NCBI RefSeq assembly: GCF_017876405.1
Contig: NZ_JAGINW010000001.1
Location: forward strand, 12,351,203-12,415,202
Reading direction: 5' to 3'
Length of the DNA: 64,000 bases
Origin: Kibdelosporangium banguiense
GTDB taxonomy: Bacteria; Actinomycetota; Actinomycetes; Mycobacteriales; Pseudonocardiaceae
Numbering within the stretch: the first letter of the stretch is position 1; each line of letters begins with the position of its first letter. The position numbers were made by a program, and so were the translations under genes. The notes beneath the pieces were generated by a model that saw nothing but the letters and a program-made list of their open reading frames with translations, had not been told where the DNA came from and made no database searches. Positions 8,501-16,494 of the stretch are shown piece after piece.

Positions 8501-8842
8501 TCCGGCCCGGCAGGCCCGGACCCGGTCCGGGTGCCACTGTCCACAGTGCGCTACACGCCCGCGTTGGACGCGACGAACTCGGCCCCGGCCGGTGAGTCGT
8601 TCATCATCCCTGTTTCCGTGCAGGCTCAGGGCAGCGGCACAGGCACTGTGCCCAAGACACTGACCGTCGAGGCGTCGTTCGACGGCGGCCAGACATGGTC
8701 CGCGGCAACGGTTGTGGCGAACGTGTTCGCCATCGTCCAGCACCCGAACGACGCCACGTCGGTGTCGCTGCGGGCCAAGGCAAGTGACCGCGCGGGCAAC
8801 ACCGTCGAGCAGACGATCATCAACGCCTACAAGCTGAACTGA
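5573..8842 (+). CDS. Secreted subtilisin-like serine protease (S8 family)
   Basis: A 1089-residue exported protease. The GTG at 5573 is preceded by GGGAGG with 8-base spacing and gives a normal signal peptide (VGVLVLAVALSTAQVATAAP). A propeptide follows, then the S8 catalytic domain with Asp213 (VAVLDTGVD), His245 (GHGTHVAS) and Ser422 (MSGTSMATPHVAG), plus the oxyanion Asn in IAAGNSGQ. The remaining ~600 residues are beta-rich domains of unknown role, as in large actinomycete subtilases. A longer upstream reading would put ~27 odd residues before the signal peptide and is rejected. It is monocistronic, closed by a strong hairpin. Confidence 0.95.
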   Translation: MHSANNQVAGRAAVGVLVLAVALSTAQVATAAPRATETLQDRSVTLITGDRVVVLDDASNARTIIPGKGRERLAFSTYKRDGHLYVVPRDAVSLVAQGRLDERLFDVSTLAESGYDDKSRSTVPVIVTYAPGVTSARIAGATTTANLSSVNASAMNAEKSGAAWQSLTGAGVKKVWLDGKRKASLDRSTVQIGAPAAWQAGYTGTGVKVAVLDTGVDQTHPDLASREIAEKNFSDSADAVDRVGHGTHVASTIAGTGAKANGKYKGVAYGASILDAKVLSDGGSGYDSWIISGMQWAVDQGAKVINLSLGGGDTPEIDPMEEAVNTLSAKHGTLFVIAAGNSGQAGAETVGSPGSADAALTVGAVDRDDSLAPFSSRGPRIGDAAIKPDITAPGVNIAAAKAAEGRLGTPVADGYVAMSGTSMATPHVAGAAALLAQSHPDWAGEQLKAALTASAKPNPKLNPFEQGSGRVDVAKAITQSVSTTPTNISLGTQLWPHDDDQPVSKNVTYRNSGKTDVTFDVAVNALGPDGKPTPAGLLTVSPAKVTVPAGGEAVVSITANTRIDGLDGIYSGTLTATSGDSVMNTVNTPVAINREVESYTLTVNHVGLDGAPAGTARTSLFGLESRKFGSAYDPSGSAQVRLPKGDYVVDSSLVTGDRISWLAYPMFTLSDDTTIDLDFRRARQTKITPSDPTAEMRLADISYLRMSGRNASSFGWVLLGGSLSDLWTAHVGPEAPPQELSTQLNTQWANPKGDYYGLAFYNDGSMVTGFTRAVKQSDLAHVHATFGATVPDRPGLRYAFPYPKYGQGPGAWAVLLPVKLPGERNEYYTAGDSAFSPGLWQMSPDEREVQIQFLGPVKSYQAGRTYEESYNRGVFGPVLPQTRSPGSYVTRVENSIQVNAPLWGDGSGNAGSSIVDSGVTTLYRDGKKIGEEPNAGYGAFEVPADTGNYTLFTEGIRTNTGVSDVTTAVRASWTFRSGPAGPDPVRVPLSTVRYTPALDATNSAPAGESFIIPVSVQAQGSGTGTVPKTLTVEASFDGGQTWSAATVVANVFAIVQHPNDATSVSLRAKASDRAGNTVEQTIINAYKLN

Positions 8843-8846
8843 AAAC

Positions 8847-8892
8847 GCGGAGCGGCCCCGGGCAACACCCCCTCACCCCGGGGCCGCTCCGC
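8847..8892. terminator. Bidirectional terminator hairpin
   Basis: Sixteen-base perfect GC-rich arms (8847-8862 and 8877-8892) with a 14-base loop lie between the convergent protease and NIPSNAP genes. The right arm ends at the first base of the NIPSNAP stop codon. It probably ends transcription from both sides. Confidence 0.85.
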
Positions 8893-9422
8893 TACCCAAG
8901 TGCCGACCGAGGCGTGGGCTTCAACCTCAGTGAGGGTTTCGTCGGCCAAGCCCCGTCGCCCGCCTGGAACGTCACGAAGTACTTGCCCGTCCGTACGGGC
9001 AGGCGCGGGAAGTCGTTCTCGACGGGCTCGGTTTCGAATGATGCCAACGGATTTTCGATCCGGACCGGCTCCCCGGAGATCATCGCCGTGTAGCTGCCCG
9101 CCGTCGCGCCGGAGAACATCGGGCCGGTCGGCCGCAACAACAACACGTCCGAGGAGTCGACCATGGTCTCGTTGGCCGCGGGGCCGTGCGTGCGCCAGGC
9201 TTCGCTCTCGTAATAGAAGGCGGTCAGCGCGGCTTTCCTGGACGGCATGTCCGGGAAGCCACGCAGCCAGACGAACCGGTCCGAGTTGTCCAGGTCGTAG
9301 AACTGGCCGATCAGCGTGATGCCCACGGCTTGCTGGCTCTCGATGAAGTGCCGCTCGAAGATGTCGACAAGCGTGTCCCTTTTGCCGGGTTTGAGGGTGT
9401 ACTGCCTGAGTTCAACGATCAC
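8892..9422 (-). CDS. NIPSNAP family protein
   Basis: About 176 residues. It begins VIVELRQYTLKPGKRD, a typical NIPSNAP (dimeric alpha-beta barrel) opening, and continues with FERHFIESQQAVGITLIGQF and FVWLRGFPDMPSRKAALTAF. Bacterial members are uncharacterised small proteins, sometimes tied to quinone or haem chemistry. GTG at 9422 is chosen because homology starts there; upstream codons in the same frame read like non-coding sequence. No clear ribosome site precedes it, so it may be leaderless. It is divergent from the GlxA-type regulator 84 bases away, which could control it (inference). Confidence 0.88.
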   Translation of the reverse strand: MIVELRQYTLKPGKRDTLVDIFERHFIESQQAVGITLIGQFYDLDNSDRFVWLRGFPDMPSRKAALTAFYYESEAWRTHGPAANETMVDSSDVLLLRPTGPMFSGATAGSYTAMISGEPVRIENPLASFETEPVENDFPRLPVRTGKYFVTFQAGDGAWPTKPSLRLKPTPRSALG

Positions 9423-9506
9423 GCAGGAATGATGTCCGCGCAGGTCACGGCATTCGAGTGGCAGACCTGCCGATGTCCGCAAGTTTCCTGCCGTATTGTC
9501 GGGGTC

Positions 9507-10487
9507 ATGGACGTGGCCATGCCCGTGATCGACGACATGCCCATGTACGAGCTGGGCATCGCCTACGAGGTGTTCGGGACGCAGTGGCTTGATCCCTGGT
9601 ACTCGCTGAAACTCTGCGGATCCGGCCCGACCCGTATCGAGTCCGGTTTCACGCTCACGCCCGCTGACGGCCTGGACTGCCTGGCCACCGCCGAAATGGT
9701 CCTGATCCCGGCCGTTCCCCATGCCTGGCTGCGCACCCGTGCGATCCCGCCGGACCTGATCGCCGCCGTCCGGGCTGCCGCGTCCGCAGGCGCACGCATG
9801 GTTTCGCTCTGCAGCGGCGCGTTCGTCCTTGCCGCGGCAGGAATCCTGGACGGCATGCGGGCCACCACGCACTGGCAGCAGGCGTCCACTTTGGCCCGAT
9901 GGCATCCGTTGGTCGAGGTCGACCCGACTGTGCTGTACGTGGACAACGGCGACGTCCTGACCAGCGCGGGCCGCAGTGCTGGTCTGGATCTCTGCCTGCA
10001 CATCGTGCGGCGTGACTTCGGCGCGCACGTGGCCAATCAGGTCGCCCGGCGGATGGTCGTGCCCGCGCACCGGCCGGGCGGGCAGTCCCAGTACGTCGAC
10101 AACTCAGTCCCGGCCGAGGACTCCGACAGTATGGGCGCGGTGCTGCAGTGGGCATGCGCGCACCTGGCCGAGCCGCTGACCGTGGAAATCCTCGCCCACC
10201 AGGCGAAGATGAGCACGCGCACGTTCGTCCGCCGGTTTCGCGAGGCGACCGGGACAACACCCCGCCAATGGCTGCTGTCCCAACGCCTCAACCACGCCAA
10301 AGGGCTGCTCGAATCGACGAACCTGCCGATCGGCCTGGTCAGTGAGCACAGCGGACTCGGCTCGGCGGCCAACTTCCGGCAGCACTTCGGCGCCGCGATC
10401 GGCACCACGCCGACGGACTACCGCCGGGCCTTCCATCAGGGCAGGTTCGCGACCAGTTCCGCCGCGGGCAACCGCGTGCCGGTGTAG
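9507..10487 (+). CDS. GlxA family transcriptional regulator (DJ-1/PfpI plus AraC)
   Basis: A 326-residue regulator. Residues ~1-170 form a DJ-1/PfpI-like domain with the conserved cysteine in SLCSGAFVLAAAG; residues ~215-310 form an AraC-type double helix-turn-helix (LAHQAKMSTRTFVRRFREAT and NFRQHFGAAIGTTPTDYRR). The ATG at 9507 matches the family start; in-frame codons upstream are antisense to the NIPSNAP gene. The ligand is unknown. Its 3' end overlaps hemQ, on the other strand, by 52 bases. The divergent NIPSNAP gene is the likely target. Confidence 0.9.
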   Translation: MDVAMPVIDDMPMYELGIAYEVFGTQWLDPWYSLKLCGSGPTRIESGFTLTPADGLDCLATAEMVLIPAVPHAWLRTRAIPPDLIAAVRAAASAGARMVSLCSGAFVLAAAGILDGMRATTHWQQASTLARWHPLVEVDPTVLYVDNGDVLTSAGRSAGLDLCLHIVRRDFGAHVANQVARRMVVPAHRPGGQSQYVDNSVPAEDSDSMGAVLQWACAHLAEPLTVEILAHQAKMSTRTFVRRFREATGTTPRQWLLSQRLNHAKGLLESTNLPIGLVSEHSGLGSAANFRQHFGAAIGTTPTDYRRAFHQGRFATSSAAGNRVPV

Positions 10488-11128
10488 AACGGGACCTCTT
10501 CGCGCACGTGCCTGCGTGCATCGCTGGCGCGCAAGGCCCGCATGAGATCCACGATTCGGTGCAGCTCGTCAGCCTCGAAAGCCAGCATCCACTCGTAGTC
10601 GCCGAGCGCGAACGAGGCGACCGTGTTGGCGCGCACGTCCGGGTAGTCGCGCGCCTGGTGGCCGTGTTGCGCCAGCATCCTGCGGCGCTCCTCGTCCGGC
10701 AGCAGGTACCACTCGTAGGAGCGGACGAACGGGTACACGCACACGTACTTGCGGGCCTCTTCACCCGCCAGGAACGCCGGGATGTGGCTCTTGTTGAACT
10801 CCGCAGGCCGGTGCAGGGCGACCTGGCTCCAGACCGGGGTCGACGCGCGGCCGAGCGCGGTCCGGCGCAGGCCGGTGTAGGCGGCCTGGACCTGCTCGAT
10901 CTCCTCCGCGTGCCACCAGATCATGTAGTCGGCGTCCGCCCGCAGGCCGGCGACGTCGTACACGCCCCGCACGACCACGCCCTTGCCTTCGAGGGCCTCG
11001 AGGTAGGACTCGGCCTCGATGGCCGCGGGGCCACGGTCGTCCGGGAGCTTGCCTGGCTCGATCCGGAACACCGACCACATGGTGTACCGGATCGTGTCGT
11101 TGAGTTCGGAGAAGTTCAGGCGGGACAT
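10436..11128 (-). CDS. hemQ: Coproheme decarboxylase (HemQ/ChdC)
   Basis: Converts coproheme III to haem b, the last step of the coproporphyrin-dependent haem pathway of Gram-positive bacteria. At 230 residues it has the usual chlorite-dismutase-like length. Family stretches include NDTIRYTMWSVFRI, MIWWHAEEIEQVQ, YPDVRANTVASFALGDYEW and VPFYTGTRL. It starts 3 bases after the cvnD stop, so it is the last gene of a hemE-hemY-cvnABCD-hemQ run. In relatives hemQ usually follows hemY directly; the separation here is unusual. Confidence 0.95.
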   Translation of the reverse strand: MSRLNFSELNDTIRYTMWSVFRIEPGKLPDDRGPAAIEAESYLEALEGKGVVVRGVYDVAGLRADADYMIWWHAEEIEQVQAAYTGLRRTALGRASTPVWSQVALHRPAEFNKSHIPAFLAGEEARKYVCVYPFVRSYEWYLLPDEERRRMLAQHGHQARDYPDVRANTVASFALGDYEWMLAFEADELHRIVDLMRALRASDARRHVREEVPFYTGTRLPAAELVANLP

Positions 11129-11131
11129 GCC

Positions 11132-11719
11132 TTACATGGTGGCACGGGCCATGGGCTGGCTGCGCAGGACGTACTCCACCAATGTGACCAGGACCTCCTT
11201 GGCTGAATCCCGGTCGCGTGCGTCACACAGCGCGATCGGCACGTCCGGCCCGACGTCCAGGGCGTCACGCACCTCTTCGAGGTCGTAGCGGTCGGCACCG
11301 TCGAAACAGTTCACCGCGATCACGAACGGCAGGCCGCGCCGCTCGAAGAAGTCGATCGACGGGAAACACGTGTCCAGCCTGCGAGTGTCGGCCAGGACGA
11401 CCGCGCCGAGACAGCCGAAGGCCAGCTCGTCCCACATGAACCAGAACCGGCCCTGCCCGGGTGTGCCGAACAGGTACAGGATCAGCTCGGGGCTGATCGT
11501 GATCCGGCCGAAGTCCAGGGCGACCGTCGTGGTCCGCTTGTTCTCGATGCCGGCCAGGTCGTCCACGCCGACCCCGGCTTCGGTGAGCAGTTCCTCGGTC
11601 GACAGCGGCGCGATCTCGCTGACGGCAGCGACCATGGTGGTCTTGCCGACGCCGAAACCACCGGCCACCAGGATCTTGACCGCGTTGGGGATGACGTCAG
11701 AGACGTCGGACACCATCAA
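11132..11719 (-). CDS. cvnD: Conservon Ras-like GTPase (CvnD)
   Basis: A 195-residue small GTPase. The P-loop is GGFGVGKTTMV, followed by a switch-like TTTVALDFGRI, GTPGQGRFWFMWDEL (G3) and a NCFDGADR motif in the G4 position. Conservon D proteins form a membrane-associated complex with CvnA-C that resembles eukaryotic G-protein receptor systems and influences development and secondary metabolism in Streptomyces. It overlaps cvnC by 23 bases. A second Met at codon 2 is an equal start. It ends 3 bases before hemQ. Confidence 0.93.
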   Translation of the reverse strand: MMVSDVSDVIPNAVKILVAGGFGVGKTTMVAAVSEIAPLSTEELLTEAGVGVDDLAGIENKRTTTVALDFGRITISPELILYLFGTPGQGRFWFMWDELAFGCLGAVVLADTRRLDTCFPSIDFFERRGLPFVIAVNCFDGADRYDLEEVRDALDVGPDVPIALCDARDRDSAKEVLVTLVEYVLRSQPMARATM

Positions 11720-12068
11720 GCACCGCCTGCAGTAGTTTCATGTCGGGCACTCGGACGTCACGGGCCGGGTTGCGGGCGATCACCTCGCCGCGTTCGACCA
11801 AATCGGACAGCAGCACTTTAACCACCACGATCGGCACGTCCATGTGCGCCGCCAGTTCCGCGACCGACATGGGGTTACGGCACAGCTCCAGGATCGCCAC
11901 GTAGTCCGCGTCCAGCGCGACCGCGTCGATCTCGTCCTTGACCGCGACCACAAGCGTGATCATGTTCAGATCACGGTTGGCCGGCCGGGTCCGTCCACGC
12001 GTCATCGCGTACGGCCGGACCAAGGGCCCGGCCTCGTCGTCCACCCAGCTGTCGCGGCCGGCCGTCAT
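11697..12068 (-). CDS. cvnC: Conservon DUF742 protein (CvnC)
   Basis: A 123-residue DUF742 protein with a winged-helix-like fold (SVAELAAHMDVPIVVVKVLL) and the family stretch PLVRPYAMTRGRTRP. ATG at 12068 overlaps the cvnB stop by four bases (ATGA); codons further upstream in frame are antisense-like and excluded. In conservons this protein bridges the roadblock protein and the GTPase, and some members may bind DNA. Role is by family. Confidence 0.93.
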   Translation of the reverse strand: MTAGRDSWVDDEAGPLVRPYAMTRGRTRPANRDLNMITLVVAVKDEIDAVALDADYVAILELCRNPMSVAELAAHMDVPIVVVKVLLSDLVERGEVIARNPARDVRVPDMKLLQAVLDGVRRL

Positions 12069-12484
12069 GGCGCCAACGTGACCGCTGTGTCGACCCTCGG
12101 CGGCGCGTTGAGCACCGAACCCACCTGCTTGACCAGAAGGTTCATCTCGTACGCGATCAGGCCCACGTCGGCGTCCTCCTCGCCGAGCACGGCCAGGCAT
12201 GTGCCCTGGCCCGCCGCGGTGACGAACAGGAACGCGTGCTCCATCTCCACGATGGTCTGCCGGACCTTGCCGCCGCCGAACTGCCGTCCGGTGCCGCGGG
12301 CCAGGCTCTGGAACGCCGAAGCCACCGCGGACAGGTGTTCGCCGTCCTCTTTGGACAATGCACGGGAACGGCCGACCAGCAGACCGTCCGCGGACAGCAC
12401 GACCGCGTGCCGGGCGCCGACCACCCGGCCGACCAGGTCTTCCAGGAGCCAGTCCAGGTCGGCTCCGGAACTCGCCTTCTTCAT
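12065..12484 (-). CDS. cvnB: Conservon roadblock/LC7 protein (CvnB)
   Basis: A 139-residue roadblock/LC7 domain protein (LDWLLEDLVGRVVGARHAVV, SADGLLVGRSRALS), a small scaffold related to GTPase-activating or dimerisation modules. ATG at 12484 is chosen because GGGGAG sits 5 bases upstream and overlaps the cvnA stop; a start 11 codons earlier would lie inside the cvnA end. It is coupled to cvnC by a four-base overlap. Confidence 0.93.
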   Translation of the reverse strand: MKKASSGADLDWLLEDLVGRVVGARHAVVLSADGLLVGRSRALSKEDGEHLSAVASAFQSLARGTGRQFGGGKVRQTIVEMEHAFLFVTAAGQGTCLAVLGEEDADVGLIAYEMNLLVKQVGSVLNAPPRVDTAVTLAP

Positions 12485-12494
12485 CAATTCTCCC

Positions 12495-14924
12495 CTATTG
12501 ATCCTCGTCGCGGGCACGCCGCGACTGGTGCTGGAAGGCGGACATGATGCCGCGGATCTCGTCCGGCGAGCGCCCGCCGTCCAGGTCGTCGTCTTCGGGT
12601 TCGATCGGCCCGAATCTGGTCTCCTTGAGCTGGGGTGCCAGGCTTGCCTGCCGGCGCCGGCGAGGCAGTGCGGGCCGGTCCGGCGGACCCGCGTGATGAC
12701 CTGCGGTCTGTGTACCCACGGGGTTCACACTCGGCGGCGCTGGTTGCGGTTCAGGTTCGACAACTTCCTGCTGCGGCCACACCGGTCCCGGGTCCTCCTG
12801 CGGCTCGATCCATTCCTCCACGCGGGTCCCCGCCGCCTGGGCCGTCTCCGCCGCCGCTGCCTCGGCAGCCGCAGCCTCGGCGGCAGGCATGAACAGCGAG
12901 ACCCGGAACGGCAGGACGTCGTCGACGTAGTCCGAGTCAGGCGTACGCGCCGAAGGCACCGAGCTGAACTCGGCCGTGTCGTCCTGCTCGTCCTCCACCA
13001 GCAACGTCGCCGGGATCAGCACGACCGCGCGTGTGCCGCCGTAGGACGAGGACCGCAGCTCGACTTTGATGTTGTGCCGGGAGGCCAGCCGGGCCACCAC
13101 GAACAGGCCGAGCCGCGGGTCGCCCTTGAGCGCCATGGCCTCGAAGTCCGGCGGGTCGCTGAGCACGACGTTGCGGCGGTCGCGCTCGTCGTCGTCCATG
13201 CCCAGGCCGTTGTCCTCGACCTCGACCACGATCCCCTTGGCCGCGGGCTCGCCCGACAGCCGGACCTGGGCCTGCGGCGGCGAGAAGGACGTCGCGTTGT
13301 CCAGCAGCTCGGCCAGCAGGTGCATGGTGTCGGCGACCGCGGAGCCGGCCAGCAGCACCCTGGGCACACCCTGCATCCGGATCCGCTTGTACTGCGTGGT
13401 TTCGGCGACCGCGCCGCGCAGGATGTCCGCCAGCAGAACGGGTTTGCGCCACGCACGGCCCGGCTGCTGGCCGCCGAGGATGATCAGGTTCTCGGCGTTG
13501 CGCCGGGCCCGGGTGGCCAGGTGGTCGAGGTGGAAGAGCTCGTCGAGCTGCTGCGGGTCCTCCTGCTCGCGCTCGAGCTTGTCGAGGATCTTCAGCTGCC
13601 GGTGCACCAGCGCCTGACTGCGGTGGGCGATGCCGAGGAACACGTTGCGGATACCGGCCCGTGCCTGCGACTCCTGCACCGCGGCCTCCACCGCGGTGGA
13701 ATGCGCGGCGTTGAAGGCGCGGGCGACCTGGCCGATCTCGTCCTTGCCGAAGTCCAGCACCGGCAGTTCGGTCGAGACGTCGATCTGCTCGCCGGCGCGC
13801 AGCCTGCGCACGATCGGCGGCAGCTTCTCCACGGCGAGATCCAGCGTCTCGTACCGCAGCCTGGTCAGCCGGCGGGAGGTGCGGCGCATGATCCGCAGCG
13901 CGGCCACGATCGTCAGCACGGCCACCAGCAACGCGATCGCGCTGCCGAGGATCGCGTTGGTCAGGGCGCTGCCGGACTTCTCGTCGGCACGGCGGGCGGT
14001 GTCGGTGAACTGGGCGACACCGAGCTGCTCGAGATCGCCGTAGACCTTTCCAGTGACCTCCCGCCATTCCTGATCACTCACCGGAGGGGCGGCCACCTGG
14101 CCGTCGGTCCGGTTGCGGCTGGTCACGACCGTCCACGCGCCCGCGCCGATCAGCGTGTTCTCCGCGTCGGTCAGCCGTTTCCAGCCGGCGGAATCGCGTA
14201 ACTGCTGGTAGCGGGTCCGGACTTCGGCCGAACCGTTTTGTGTGGACAATTCCAGCTGTTGCCGATAGGCACCGGCCAGCCGGGCGAATTCGGCGTGGTC
14301 GGTGGAATTCAGCGTGCCGCCGGTAATCGCTCCACTTGCGACAGTGGTGGCCCTGGACATCAGGTCGGCGGCCCGGAACAGCGAGTTGACTTCGACGCCG
14401 CTCAACGCGGCCTCCTGGTCGGGGACCACTCTAGCCATGGTGTCGAAAACGTTGATACTGACGTCGGCGACTTTGTTGTAAAACCCGTACAATTCCGGCC
14501 GGTCGATCGTCTTGGCATCGGCCCGGCGGCGAACATCCGCCAGTTCACCGAGCGTCCGGTTGAACTCCGCGTATTTGTCCTGCACTACTCGGGGTGACTG
14601 GCCCAGGACCGGTTCGACCAGGTCACGGACCTGCTGTACCGACCGGTCGGTCGCTGCCCGGCGATTGGCGACATCACCGGGAGAAGTGTTGGGTAACAAG
14701 CTTTGCGCCCGCTCGGCCTGCACCGCGCTCAACGCGCCGACGGCCTTCGGCATGACCTCCTGCATCGCGTCGCTGACCGCGCGCAGATAGATCGCGTCGT
14801 ACAACCGGGGCATGCTGACCGCGCCCCACATGACGACAAGCGCGAGCCCCGAAAAGACCACGACCGCGGTCAGCCGCGTGCGGATAGAGCCGTGGCCCTG
14901 GCGCCGGTCACCCAGAATTCTCAC
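12495..14924 (-). CDS. cvnA: Conservon sensor histidine kinase-like protein (CvnA)
   Basis: An 809-residue membrane receptor. A transmembrane helix near residues 20-42 is followed by a ~270-residue extracellular nitrate/sulfonate-sensing-type helical domain, a second helix near 310-335, a HAMP-like linker, a helical region (GIAHRSQALVHRQLKILDKL) and a GHKL ATPase domain with N-box LAELLDNATSFSPP and G-box VEDNGLGMDDDE and RLGLFVVARLA. The last ~150 residues are Ala/Pro/Glu-rich and disordered. It heads the cvnABCD operon. The 124 bases upstream contain the likely cvn promoter. Confidence 0.93.
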   Translation of the reverse strand: MRILGDRRQGHGSIRTRLTAVVVFSGLALVVMWGAVSMPRLYDAIYLRAVSDAMQEVMPKAVGALSAVQAERAQSLLPNTSPGDVANRRAATDRSVQQVRDLVEPVLGQSPRVVQDKYAEFNRTLGELADVRRRADAKTIDRPELYGFYNKVADVSINVFDTMARVVPDQEAALSGVEVNSLFRAADLMSRATTVASGAITGGTLNSTDHAEFARLAGAYRQQLELSTQNGSAEVRTRYQQLRDSAGWKRLTDAENTLIGAGAWTVVTSRNRTDGQVAAPPVSDQEWREVTGKVYGDLEQLGVAQFTDTARRADEKSGSALTNAILGSAIALLVAVLTIVAALRIMRRTSRRLTRLRYETLDLAVEKLPPIVRRLRAGEQIDVSTELPVLDFGKDEIGQVARAFNAAHSTAVEAAVQESQARAGIRNVFLGIAHRSQALVHRQLKILDKLEREQEDPQQLDELFHLDHLATRARRNAENLIILGGQQPGRAWRKPVLLADILRGAVAETTQYKRIRMQGVPRVLLAGSAVADTMHLLAELLDNATSFSPPQAQVRLSGEPAAKGIVVEVEDNGLGMDDDERDRRNVVLSDPPDFEAMALKGDPRLGLFVVARLASRHNIKVELRSSSYGGTRAVVLIPATLLVEDEQDDTAEFSSVPSARTPDSDYVDDVLPFRVSLFMPAAEAAAAEAAAAETAQAAGTRVEEWIEPQEDPGPVWPQQEVVEPEPQPAPPSVNPVGTQTAGHHAGPPDRPALPRRRRQASLAPQLKETRFGPIEPEDDDLDGGRSPDEIRGIMSAFQHQSRRARDEDQ

Positions 14925-14935
14925 GATACTCCACC

Positions 14936-14969
14936 GGTGTCGAATACTATTCTAACAAAATGCGACACC
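14936..14969 (-). promoter_or_regulatory. Inverted repeat around the candidate cvn promoter
   Basis: Seven-base arms GGTGTCG and CGACACC flank a 20-base AT-rich core, 12 bases upstream of the cvnA start. Read on the minus strand the core holds TAGAAT and TAGTAT, either of which could be a -10 element. It could be an operator that lets the conservon be driven apart from the upstream haem genes. Seen directly; the function is inferred. Confidence 0.45.
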
Positions 14970-15048
14970 CGCAAGAGATCGACGACGATACCCTTTTGTG
15001 AGTCACCCGATAAACGACCACAACGGTGCCGCACTGTAGCACAGGCGG

Positions 15049-16494
15049 TTACTCACCCACTAGGCCACTCGGCTCACTAATTTCGGCCGATCGCGATGTC
15101 AGGTAAGCGCCAATCGCCGCCGCGGCATCGTGTCCGGTGCCGATCGAAGCGGGTATCCCGACACCGTACAAAGCAGCGCCCGCAACCGCGAGACCAGGCA
15201 TTTTATTGACGGCCCCGGTCAATGCGGCGACCGCGGCGGTGTGCTCGACGCCGTACTGCGGAAGGCCGCCACCCCAACGGGTCACGAGTCGCTCGACTGG
15301 AGTAGCGCCGACTCCTGTGAGTTCCCGAAGGTCGGACAAGACGGCCGCCACCAGATCGTCGTCGTCGCGCTGCAGGGTCCCAGCCTCGCCATAGCGGCCG
15401 ACCGACGCACGCAGCTGAACAGGGCTTCCAGCCGGCTGACCCCATTTACGGCCGGTAAACGTGAAAGCTTTTGCAGTAAATGGAGCGCCGTTCGAGTGCC
15501 GCTCACCGACCGCGATCAGAACGCCGGTCGCGTCTGGCAACAATGTGTCAGGGGGCAACGCGAGGCTGACCACCGCCATCGAGGCGACCTCGATCCGCGA
15601 ATACGCCGCGGACGCGTCAGGCACCTCGTCTGCCAGCAGTTTTCGCGCCGCGGGCGCCGGAACCGCGAGGACGACCGCGTCGGCGGTGAGCAGTTGCGGG
15701 GACGGGGCGCTGCCGACCTCCAGCTGCCAGCCGTTCTCGATCTTCTTCAGCGCCCGGACCGGCAGACCGAGACGGATCGCAGCCTTCGACTGCTTGGCCA
15801 GCTCGTCGACCAGGACCGTCATCCCGCCATCGATCGCACCGAAGACCGGGGGTCGCGTGCCCGTGGGCGGCGGCCCCAGGACGCGCCCCACCGCGTCGGT
15901 CAACGACGTGTGCGTTCCGGCGAGCGCGGGCATCGTGGCGCGCAGGCCCAGGAGATCCGCACGGCCCGCGTACACACCGCCCAGCAACGGTTCCACAAGC
16001 CGGTCGACCAACTCACGGCCGAACCGTTCAGCGATCACCTTGCCGACCGAGACGTCCGGGGCCTCCGGATGCGGATCGAGCTCCAGCGGCGGCAAATCCC
16101 GCTCGTGCGCCACTTTCGCGACGCCGTCCGGCGACAGCACCGAGCGGACTTCTTCTTCGCTCGCAGGTAGCCCCAGGAACGTCCTTCGCGGCAACGAAAC
16201 AGTGCGCCCAGCCGCGTGCACCGTCGCTGCGGACAGGACAGGGTGCACAAGCCGATCGCTCAGCCCCAGCTCGGCAACAAGCTTGGTCGCCGTGGGGTTG
16301 CGGGTCACGAACGCTTCCGCGCCGACGTCGACCTGCGCGCCACCCAACTGCCGGGTGCGCAGCTTCCCGCCGAGCTGGTTCGCCGATTCGATGATCGTGA
16401 TCTCGGCATGTTCGCCGAGCAGCGCACGCAGCCGATGCGCGGCGGCCAGCCCGGCTATGCCACCGCCGACGACGACAACCTTCGGCACAGGCAT
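15049..16494 (-). CDS. hemY: Coproporphyrinogen/protoporphyrinogen III oxidase
   Basis: A 481-residue FAD enzyme that oxidises coproporphyrinogen III to coproporphyrin III (CgoX role) in the pathway completed by HemQ. The N-terminal dinucleotide-binding loop VVVGGGIAGLAAAHRL, the FAD-contact EHAEITIIES and the C-terminal GLAVAGAALYGVGIPASIGTG are typical. Its ATG overlaps the hemE stop by one base (TGATG), indicating coupling. Presence of hemQ and location next to hemE favour the coproporphyrin-dependent route. Confidence 0.95.
   Translation of the reverse strand: MPVPKVVVVGGGIAGLAAAHRLRALLGEHAEITIIESANQLGGKLRTRQLGGAQVDVGAEAFVTRNPTATKLVAELGLSDRLVHPVLSAATVHAAGRTVSLPRRTFLGLPASEEEVRSVLSPDGVAKVAHERDLPPLELDPHPEAPDVSVGKVIAERFGRELVDRLVEPLLGGVYAGRADLLGLRATMPALAGTHTSLTDAVGRVLGPPPTGTRPPVFGAIDGGMTVLVDELAKQSKAAIRLGLPVRALKKIENGWQLEVGSAPSPQLLTADAVVLAVPAPAARKLLADEVPDASAAYSRIEVASMAVVSLALPPDTLLPDATGVLIAVGERHSNGAPFTAKAFTFTGRKWGQPAGSPVQLRASVGRYGEAGTLQRDDDDLVAAVLSDLRELTGVGATPVERLVTRWGGGLPQYGVEHTAAVAALTGAVNKMPGLAVAGAALYGVGIPASIGTGHDAAAAIGAYLTSRSAEISEPSGLVGE

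Noticed and set aside
11844..14201. Very long plus-strand open frame opposite cvnA-cvnC
   Set aside because: It is the antisense shadow of GC-rich conservon genes; composition is His/Arg/Gly-rich without any recognisable domain, while the minus strand encodes complete known proteins.
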